Positions 25,949 through 32,859 of a DNA stretch of 32,859 nucleotides are shown piece by piece. How positions within the stretch are numbered: the first letter of the stretch is position 1; every line of letters begins with the position of its first letter. The translations under genes and the position numbers were made by a program. The notes beneath the pieces were generated by a model. The model did not search any database, was not told the DNA's origin, and worked only from the letters and a program-made list of their open reading frames with translations. This stretch comes from Actinomycetota bacterium (GTDB lineage: Bacteria > Actinomycetota > Acidimicrobiia > Acidimicrobiales > Ilumatobacteraceae), in NCBI GenBank assembly GCA_009927375.1, contig RFNE01000279.1, forward strand, positions 1-32,859, in the 5' to 3' direction.

Positions 25949-28545
25949 ATGACGCTGGGGGTCACGGGGCAGGGTGTCGACTTTGTCGTCAACGGCACGC
26001 CCGTCACGGTCCGTGGAGCACACCCCCATCTCCTTTCCGCTCTCCGCGAAGAGCTGAACATCACCTCTCCGAAAGACGGCTGTTCGCCGAGCGGACAGTG
26101 CGGATGTTGCACCGTCCTCGTCAACGGGAAGGCCGTCGTCAGCTGTCAGACGGACCTCGGCAAAGTGGCTGGAGGAACGGTAACCACCCTTGAGGGGTTC
26201 AATCCAGAAGTTCGTGATCGCTTCGCACAAGCATTTGCGGCCTGCGGCGGTTTGCAGTGTGGATTCTGCATTCCAGGAATCGTCGTGCGTGCACACTCAC
26301 AGATCGAAAAGAAGGGCTCGTCACTGACTCGCAGCGACATGGCGCGACACCTCGGAGCCCATCTCTGTCGATGCACTGGCTACACAAAGATTCTCGACGC
26401 AATCGAGGCGGTTGCTGTGCAGTCCTCACCCCAACCGCTGCCGCTCGGCGAAATCGGAACGCGATCCGCCAAGTATGAAGCCGCTGAACTCGCGCTCGGC
26501 GATCGCGGTTACGTGGATGACATACGGCTTCCAGGACTTCTTCACGCGGCTCTCGTGTTCACTGACCACGCCCGAGCAGACATCCTGAAGATTGACACCG
26601 AGAAAGCGATGCAACAAGCGGGAGTTGTTGCGGTCTACACGGCACAAGACATCCCCGGAGATCCGATGGTCGGCATCATCTACAAGGACTGGCCAGTCAT
26701 GATTCCCGTAGGCGGTCGAACCTCCTACGCAGGCGACGTGCTCGCCGTTGTTGTTGCCGAAACCCGCGAGGCGGCGCGTGCCGCAACGTCGCAGGTCATC
26801 GTGGACTACGCCCCTCTCACCCCCATCACCGATCCAAAGACCGCAATTTCATCGACCGATATTGCGGTCTGGAAGACCGACTCCAACGTGCTCAGCACAA
26901 GTTCGTATTCACGTGGAGACGTTGACCAGGCGCTGGCCGGCTGCGCACATGTTGTACATGAGACGTTCGCTACACAACGGATCGAGCACGCGTTTCTCGA
27001 ACCCGAGTCATCACTCGCTGTCGTCGATCCTGAACACGGTTCCATCCACGTCTACTCGGGCGGCCAAGGCATCTGGGACGATCGGAACGACATCGCGCGC
27101 GTACTCGGCATTGGCAACGACAAAGTGACCGTCGAATTGATCACGAATGGCGGAGCGTTCGGCGGCAAGGAAGACATGTCCAATCAAGCTCATGCTGCTC
27201 TGGCGGCATGGCTGCTGAAGAAGCCCGTGAAGTGCACTCTCTCGCGCGAGGAGAGCTTCCGTATGCACGCCAAGCGCCACCCGATCACGATGGACTACAC
27301 CGCTGGCTGCGACGGCGAAGGTCGGCTCGTTGCGCTCAAGGTTCGCGCTCTTGGCGATAGCGGCGCCTACGCGAGTGTCGGCATGAAAGTGCTGGAGCGT
27401 ATGGCGGGACATGCGAGTGGTCCGTACCACGTACCGAACATCGATGTGCAGGCGATTGCCGCGCGAACCAACAACCCAATCTGTGGCGCGTTCCGAGGCT
27501 TCGGAGCGAATCAGGCACAATTCGCGATGGAAGGCGTCCTCGACAGGCTGGCCGAAAAGTGCGGGATCGATGGATGGACCATTCGCTCTCGAAACGTCAT
27601 CAAGCCCGGGATGGTCTGGGGTCCCGGTCAAATCATGGACGACGGGTGTCTCGGCGCCGAAGTGTGTTTGGAGTCGGTGAAGGATGAGTACTACGAGGCC
27701 AAGCAAGCTGGCAAGGCAGTCGGAGTCGGCCTTGGGCTCAAGAACAGCGGACTCGGAAACGGTTTCAAGGAGATCACCCGCGCCGTCGTCAGATTGCGCA
27801 GCGATGGCGTCACGGAAGTGCGCCATGGCTGGACTGAATGGGTCAAGGAATCAACACGGTCGCCGCTCAAGTAGTCGTGAGCGAACTCGGAGTCGACCCA
27901 AACTCCATCGTCGTCATCGTTGATACGACCCGTGAACTTGGGCTCGGTCAGACCACAGGCTCTCGTGGAACCCTCATGGGCGCGGGAGCCGTGAAGGATG
28001 CGTGCGACGTCGCTCGACGCAACGGGCTCACCAAGGACGTAGATCACGTAGGCGAATACCGTGTCGACTGGACGACCAAGCTCGGAGATCCAGGGGTCGA
28101 GCATCCGATCATTCACTCAACGTTCGGTTACGCCGCCCAACTCGTCGTCATGGATCCTGAGACCAAGAAGATTGAAAAGGTGCTTGCGGCTCACGACGTC
28201 GGCAGAGCGATGAATCCGCTGCTGTGCGAGGGACAGATCGAGGGCAGCGTCCATATGGGTCTCGGATATGCACTGACCGAGGACTTCCCCTCCGATCCTG
28301 CAACCGGATTCCCAACCTTCACGACCCTTCGACAGCTTGGAATCATTCGCGCGAAAGACGTGCCCAAGATTGACGTCAAACTCATCGAGTCACCGCAACC
28401 AAACGCTCCATACGGAATCAAGGGTGTTGGTGAGATCGGCCTCGTCCCCACGGCAGGAGCGGTTGCGGCGGCACTTCACGCAGCCGACGGCGTCTGGCGA
28501 AACACCCTGCCAATGAAACCGGCCAAAGATGAAGAGGCGGACTGA
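25949..28545 (+). CDS. Single-chain xanthine dehydrogenase of the 'selenium-dependent XDH' type (2Fe-2S plus Moco domains), one frameshift
   Basis: Molybdenum hydroxylase, expected to hydroxylate a purine or similar heterocycle. Residues ~10-85 form the plant-type 2Fe-2S domain (GCSPSGQCGCCTVLVNG, an unusual C-x5-C-x2-C spacing as in this family). Residues ~90-155 form the second cluster domain (GLQCGFCIPG, CRCTGY). The Moco part follows: GGAFGGKEDMS, GAFRGFGANQAQFAMEG, MGQGINT and GVGEIGLVP with the catalytic glutamate at about 829. There is no FAD domain. The spacing and the GIDGWTIRSRN segment match the XDH family named for selenium; no selenocysteine codon is implied. One A is missing near 27837 (ACTGAATGGG); repaired length 865 residues. 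Confidence 0.9.
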
Positions 28546-28546
28546 G

Positions 28547-29620
28547 ATGGGTGCCACCACCCCAGGGTTCGTCTGCGCGCATCATCACCTCTACTCCACG
28601 CTTGCCCGAGGGATGCCGAGCCCTCCACGGACCCCTGATTCGTTTCTCGCAGTCCTCAAGCAAGTGTGGTGGCGACTCGACGCCGCTCTCGACCTCGACA
28701 TGATCTATTGGAGCGCGAAACTCGGCGCAGTCGAAGCATTGATGGCCGGGACCACATGCATCATTGATCACCACGAATCTCCGAATGCCATAGACGGATC
28801 ACTCTCCGTCATCCGGCAGGCATGCGCAGAGGTTGGTGTGCGAGTGAATGTCGCCTATGGCGTCACCGATCGCTGGCGTGATGACGGCACCAGCGTCGAC
28901 GCCGTTGATGCCCGATCGCCAATGACCAAGGGCGCCAAACTCGGACTTGAAGAAAACAGACGGGCGTTGCAGGACGGTACTGCTGCGATGGTCGGAGTCC
29001 ATGCTTCGTTCACCGTTTGCGACGAAACGCTTCTTGCAGCAAGCGAACTAGCCAAAGAGTTTGGCGTCGGAGTGCACATCCACGTCGCAGAAGGGCTGGA
29101 CGATGCGGGCGCATCGGAACGGCTGCGAAGCCTGGCACAAGACAACTGGTTGATCATTCACGGAGTGCACCTCCGCGAACCGCTGCCTGGTGTTCTCGTA
29201 CACAATCCTCGGTCCAACATGAACAACTCGGTGGGATACGCGAATCCTCAACGTTCATCGATGCGCGTAGCACTCGGGACTGACGGCATAGGTGCTGACA
29301 TGCCAGAAGAGGCTCGGGTCGCTTTCGCCCGGCTCCGAGAGCAGGATCTGACTGCATCAGCCGCCACTGTCGAGACATGGCTCGAACAATCACGTGATCT
29401 TTTCCCAGAATCACGCAACGACGTGGTGACGTGGAACTACGACCACGCTGATTCAATTTGGCACCTCGTCTACACCCCCGGTACGCGACCGATCACGGTA
29501 GACATCGCTGGACGACGCGTGCTTGAGAACGGTCTTCCCACACTCGTCGACATCGACGAGGTTCGCCACAAAGCCGCACAGCAGGCTCATCGACTTCACG
29601 AAAGGCTCAAAGCAGCATGA
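28547..29620 (+). CDS. SsnA-like amidohydrolase lacking the N-terminal beta strands
   Basis: Metal-dependent aminohydrolase of the SsnA/guanine-deaminase/chlorohydrolase group, which commonly sits beside Se-type XDH genes. Metal-site motifs: [14 protein letters not shown] at the start, [23 protein letters not shown] and [21 protein letters not shown] matches SsnA closely, as does [11 protein letters not shown]. The protein begins only about 10 residues before the first metal motif, whereas SsnA has about 60 residues there (beta-sandwich half and leader). No other frame upstream supplies them, and the preceding XDH gene ends normally. The C-terminal strands ([16 protein letters not shown]) remain. 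ATG 28547 is preferred to the track's 28529, which lies inside XDH. 357 residues. Confidence 0.85.
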   Translation: MGATTPGFVCAHHHLYSTLARGMPSPPRTPDSFLAVLKQVWWRLDAALDLDMIYWSAKLGAVEALMAGTTCIIDHHESPNAIDGSLSVIRQACAEVGVRVNVAYGVTDRWRDDGTSVDAVDARSPMTKGAKLGLEENRRALQDGTAAMVGVHASFTVCDETLLAASELAKEFGVGVHIHVAEGLDDAGASERLRSLAQDNWLIIHGVHLREPLPGVLVHNPRSNMNNSVGYANPQRSSMRVALGTDGIGADMPEEARVAFARLREQDLTASAATVETWLEQSRDLFPESRNDVVTWNYDHADSIWHLVYTPGTRPITVDIAGRRVLENGLPTLVDIDEVRHKAAQQAHRLHERLKAA

Positions 29621-30661
29621 CTCTCCCATCACAGGCTCTCAATCCCGCGACTGGACACGCTCGGATGGCCGTCTATCTGCAGGACGCTCACCCGATTCGC
29701 GAAGGAATGTCGATTGCCCAGTACGCAGAATCGAAGGGATTCGAAGCGGTATGGCAAGCCGAGAGTCGATTGGTTCGCGAAGCAACGGTCCCAATGGCCG
29801 CATTTGCGTCAGTCACAACAACGCTCAAGGTGGGCTCCGGCGTCGTCGACTGCTGGAGTAGGAATCCTGCTCGCCTAGCGGCGACCTTCTCCACACTCGA
29901 CGACCTCGCACCGAATCGTGTCATCCTCGGCATCGGAGCCTGGTGGGATCCGCTGGCCCAGAAGGTCGGTATCTCGCGCGCCAAGCCCCTGCGAGCGATG
30001 AAGGAGATCGTGCTCAACGTGAGGGCGCTCCTCAACAATGAGAATGTCACCTACCACGGCGAATTCGTCCACTTCGACGGAATCGAGCTCGATTACGTCT
30101 ACCAAGACCGACGTCCGAAGAACGTGCCGATCTACATCGGTGCAACGGGCATGCAGATGATGGAACTCACCGGCGAGATCGCCGACGGTGTCGTTCTCAA
30201 TTATCTGGTGTCCCCTGATTACAACAAGACCGCTCTTGAAGCGCTCCAGCGAGGCGCGGACAAAGCCGGCCGGAAGATGAGCGATATCGACCGTCCGCAG
30301 CTCGTCGTCTGCAGCGTGCATGAGGACAGGAAAACCGCGCTCGACATGGCTCGCCAGATGGTCACGCAGTACCTCGGTCAACAGCCACACATCATGAAGG
30401 CCTCTGGAGTACCACAGTCGCTCCTTGACAAGGTCGGTGAGGAACTGACCTGGCCGGCAACCCACGAACAAGTAGTGAAGGCATCGCGACACGTGCCAGA
30501 CGAGATCGTCCAGATGCTGACCGCGAGCGGGACCCCTGCCGAAGCACGCGCGCAGGTTCGTCACTACATCGACAACGGGGCAACATGTCCCATCCTCTAT
30601 CCCCCTCGGCGACGTGAAGGCGATGATCGATGCATTCTCGGGCTGGAACGGGAACACATGA
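29617..30661 (+). CDS. LLM-class flavin/F420-dependent oxidoreductase, one frameshift
   Basis: TIM-barrel luciferase-like monooxygenase or F420-dependent dehydrogenase. Visible: [22 protein letters not shown], the [12 protein letters not shown] strand, [16 protein letters not shown] and [28 protein letters not shown]420 use would fit an actinobacterium but is not proven. The track joins this gene to the next as a 628-residue 'fusion'. That is caused by one extra C in the run at 30601-30605. The other frame reads [19 protein letters not shown] and stops at TGA 30661, overlapping the next ATG, so the real protein is 347 residues. Its ATG overlaps the SsnA-like stop. Confidence 0.88.
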
Positions 30662-31503
30662 CCGTCGCCACCCCATCGTCCCTCAGCGAGGCACTCGAGT
30701 TTCGGCGCGCCAATCAAGATGCTCTCGTGATCGCTGGCGGCACCGATTTGATGGTCGAGGTCAACTTCAATCGACGCAAGGTTGACGACGTTCTCTCCCT
30801 CACGAGAGTGAACGAACTTCGCAACGTGGAAATCGACGGTCGATCAGTTCGAATTGGCGCGGCGACGCCGTGGTCCGTGCTCGAAACGGGCGAAGTGTCC
30901 AAGTTGCTCCCAGCTCTTGCCGAAGCTGCGCGCACCGTTGGATCACCTCAGATACGTCAGGCTGGAACCATCGGCGGAAACCTCGGGACGTGCTCGCCCG
31001 CAGGCGATGGTCTCCCGGTCCTCGCAGCGCTGAACGCAACAATCGTCGTCGGCTCAGTCGGCGGCTCGAGATCGATTCCATTTGTCGAGTTCATGAAGGG
31101 TCCGAAGCGAAACGACCTCCGTGGAGACGAACTCATCGTCGCAGTTGACATCCCCCTCAATCATTCCTGGCAGGGATATTCAAAGGTCGGTGTGCGTAAT
31201 GCGATGGTCATTTCCGTTGCATCAGCGTGTCTCGCCGTGTCCCTCGACAAGAAGACTGTCTCGATCGCATTGGGTGCCGTTGGCCCAACGATCATCCGTT
31301 GTACCGAGACCGAGAATTGGATTGCAGGGCAAGGAAACGACGTGGTGTCTGCGCTTCGATCGTCGTCACTGCGCAAGGAACTCGGTGAGCGGGCCGCACA
31401 AGAGGCGCGACCCATCTCTGATCATCGATCGACTGCCGAATACCGACGCCACGCCATTGGCGTGATCGTTTCACGGCTTGCTGAGAGGGCAACACATGAG
31501 TGA
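30658..31503 (+). CDS. Molybdenum hydroxylase FAD-binding subunit (CoxM/XdhB type)
   Basis: Medium subunit of a three-subunit molybdenum hydroxylase; carries FAD and passes electrons from the Fe-S subunit to an acceptor. FAD motifs are [13 protein letters not shown] near residue 25 and [26 protein letters not shown] near 100, followed by the CO_deh_flav_C region ([18 protein letters not shown]). ATG 30658 overlaps the LLM gene stop. 281 residues, normal length, intact once the false fusion is undone. It is followed by the 2Fe-2S and Moco subunits in the M-S-L order common for CO dehydrogenase-like operons. Confidence 0.92.
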   Translation: MTVATPSSLSEALEFRRANQDALVIAGGTDLMVEVNFNRRKVDDVLSLTRVNELRNVEIDGRSVRIGAATPWSVLETGEVSKLLPALAEAARTVGSPQIRQAGTIGGNLGTCSPAGDGLPVLAALNATIVVGSVGGSRSIPFVEFMKGPKRNDLRGDELIVAVDIPLNHSWQGYSKVGVRNAMVISVASACLAVSLDKKTVSIALGAVGPTIIRCTETENWIAGQGNDVVSALRSSSLRKELGERAAQEARPISDHRSTAEYRRHAIGVIVSRLAERATHE

Positions 31504-31978
31504 GAACTACTCCCTTTCGGTGAATGGCAAATCCCTCGAAGTGCGCGATTCATGGGTTGGCGAGTCTCTCCTTTACGTCCTGCGACAGCGTCTCGGCCTG
31601 CCGGGCACGAAGGGCGCCTGTGAGCAGGGCGAATGCGGTTCCTGCACGGTCCTCATCGACGGAAACGCAGTTTGCTCGTGCCTCGTGATGGCCGCAACCT
31701 GTACGGATTCCAACATCACCACCGTCGAAGGTCTCTCAGATGGCGATGCACTTACTGACGTGCAGCAGGCATTCGTCGAGGCGGGCGGAGTTCAATGCGG
31801 ATTCTGCACACCAGGATTGATCGTCGCGGTCCACAATCTCCTCGAGTCCAACCCTTCCCCAAGCGGACTTGAGGTCAAGGAAGCACTGTCGGGCAACATC
31901 TGCCGTTGCACCGGCTACGGACGAATCTTTGACGCCGTCCAGCTGGTCGTCTCACGACGAACAGGGAGGACATCGTGA
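31496..31978 (+). CDS. Molybdenum hydroxylase 2Fe-2S subunit (CoxS/XdhC-like small subunit)
   Basis: Small electron-transfer subunit with two [2Fe-2S] clusters. The ferredoxin-like domain has [17 protein letters not shown] with the classical C-x4-C-x2-C pattern, unlike the C-x5-C-x2-C of the fused XDH upstream. The helical domain has [11 protein letters not shown] and [11 protein letters not shown]. Start ATG 31496 ([11 protein letters not shown]) overlaps the FAD subunit gene by 8 bases; the track start 31478 is an extension. 160 residues, intact. Confidence 0.94.
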   Translation: MSENYSLSVNGKSLEVRDSWVGESLLYVLRQRLGLPGTKGACEQGECGSCTVLIDGNAVCSCLVMAATCTDSNITTVEGLSDGDALTDVQQAFVEAGGVQCGFCTPGLIVAVHNLLESNPSPSGLEVKEALSGNICRCTGYGRIFDAVQLVVSRRTGRTS

Positions 31979-32859
31979 GCATCACCACTACCCGTAGTCG
32001 TGACGTCCTCGGAACGAGCGCACTTCGACCGGACGGCATCCCGAAAGTGAAGGGATCATTTGAGTTCTCGTCCGACGCCAATGACGACTCGATGGCGTGG
32101 GGCGCAACGTTGCGCAGTCCCCACCCTTCAGCGCGGATTCGGTCCATCGATGTCTCGGGCGCGCTGCGCATCGCCGGCGTCCACGCAGTCATCACCGCCA
32201 AAGATGTCCCCGGAAAGGCAACGTATGGTCTGATCAGCCAGGACCAACCGGTCTTTGCGAGCGACGTCGTTCGATACATGGGTGAGCCAGTCGCTGCAGT
32301 TGCAGCAGACCATCCGGAAACTGCACGCCGGGCTCTCTCGGCAATCATCGTCGACTACGAGGTCATGAAGCCTCTCACGGACCCAGAAGAAGCCATCTCA
32401 GGCTCACACCCGCCCATCCATCCGGACGGGAACATCTTCCGTCACCAGCGCATCATTCGCGGTGACCAGACGATCGTTGGAGATGTCGTCGTAGAAGACA
32501 CCTACGAAATCGGCATGCAGGACCAGGCCTTCCTCGGCCTTGAAGCGGCTCTTGCTCGACCCCTTTCTGGTCGTGGAGTGGAGCTCATCGTCGCCACGCA
32601 ATGGCTCCACGAGGATCGCAAGCAAATCGCAGACTGCCTCGGTCTCGCAGAGGACGACGTCTTCCTCACCTGGGAGGTGTCGGCGGAGCGTTCGGCGCGA
32701 GAGAAGACATCAGTCTTCAAGTGCATTGCTGCTTGCTCGCACTCGCCATTGGACGTCCCGTGAAGATGCAGTACGGACGCGAAGAGTCCTTCTTTGGCCA
32801 CGTCCATCGCCATCCGGCGAAGATCTGGATGCGTCACCATGCCTCCAAGACCGGAAAGA
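31975..32859 (+). CDS. Molybdenum hydroxylase large (Moco) subunit, partial, one frameshift
   Basis: Catalytic subunit of the aldehyde oxidase/xanthine dehydrogenase/CO dehydrogenase superfamily; only the first 295 residues or so are in the window. The N-terminal Ald_Xan_dh_C-like domain is seen (RPDGIPKVKGSFEFSSD, LRSPHPSARI, YMGEPVAAVAADHPETA). The Moco region begins after it. The track ORF ends early because a C is missing near 32669. In the other frame it continues GGVGGAFGARED, RPVKMQYGREESFFGHVHRHPAKI to the window end, as expected. GTG 31975 overlaps the previous stop (GTGA), with AGGGAGGA upstream. The active-site loop that would separate CO dehydrogenases from other hydroxylases lies outside the window. 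Confidence 0.9.

Noticed and set aside
25949-28545. Selenoprotein or selenium insertion for the 'Se-dependent XDH'
   Set aside because: The family name does not imply an in-frame selenocysteine; the only break is a frameshift at about 27837. No selenium genes are in the window.

Overview
The window reads as a compact, moderately high-GC actinobacterial chromosome segment. Class Acidimicrobiia is my best guess, from gene content and style: GuaB1, a LivK-type lipoprotein with an Asp/Gly/Ala-rich linker, frequent GTG starts, very short intergenic gaps and leaderless -10 elements. No tRNA, rRNA, CRISPR array, insertion sequence or prophage gene was seen, and no stretch over 300 bases lacks a gene. 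A striking property is about two dozen apparent frameshifts in otherwise well conserved genes. Almost all are single-base deletions, many of them in short homopolymers. They look like uncorrected long-read indel errors, so I annotate whole genes across them rather than calling pseudogenes.

Layout. 1-2569: cytidylate kinase (partial) and GuaB1 on minus, Sua5/TsaC on plus. 2600-8000: a plus-strand branched-chain amino acid-type substrate-binding lipoprotein whose two halves are in swapped order (apparent circular permutation), ending at a strong terminator. It faces the minus-strand livH-livM-livG-livF operon, whose LivH carries an extra N-terminal secreted domain. 8021-8898: ctaA (heme A synthase), upstream of and overlapping livH. 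9076-10398: a secreted cell-wall protein with three peptidoglycan-binding repeats and an M23 peptidase. 10470-15434: histidine phosphatase, a lipoprotein, and a heterodimeric ABC exporter with one degenerate ATP site, all on minus. 15482-18313: a small membrane-anchored protein, a hexapeptide acetyltransferase, and panB-panC (pantothenate synthesis). 18326-22308: a ProA-like aldehyde dehydrogenase coupled to a Gfo/Idh/MocA oxidoreductase, an MBL-fold hydrolase and a TauE/SafE permease.

22310-32859 holds the most interesting block. A class III aminotransferase (followed by the TauE permease) is divergent from a long plus-strand operon: M20-family carbamoylase/ureidase, D-carbamoylase-like nitrilase, a one-polypeptide xanthine dehydrogenase of the 'Se-dependent XDH' type, an SsnA-like aminohydrolase without its N-terminal beta strands, an LLM flavin oxidoreductase, and a second three-subunit molybdenum hydroxylase (FAD, 2Fe-2S, Moco; the last runs off the window). 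Nearly every junction overlaps by ATGA/GTGA. Together they could hydroxylate, open and de-carbamoylate an N-heterocycle (purine, hydantoin or pyrimidine type); the substrate cannot be read from sequence.

Regulation. At least ten transcription-unit starts share one arrangement: TANNNT, then exactly 6 (once 7) bases, then GTG, with no Shine-Dalgarno. This predicts leaderless mRNAs. At two divergent gene pairs a single 7-bp TANNNTA supplies the -10 for both strands. Operon-internal genes use Shine-Dalgarno sequences or stop/start overlaps instead.
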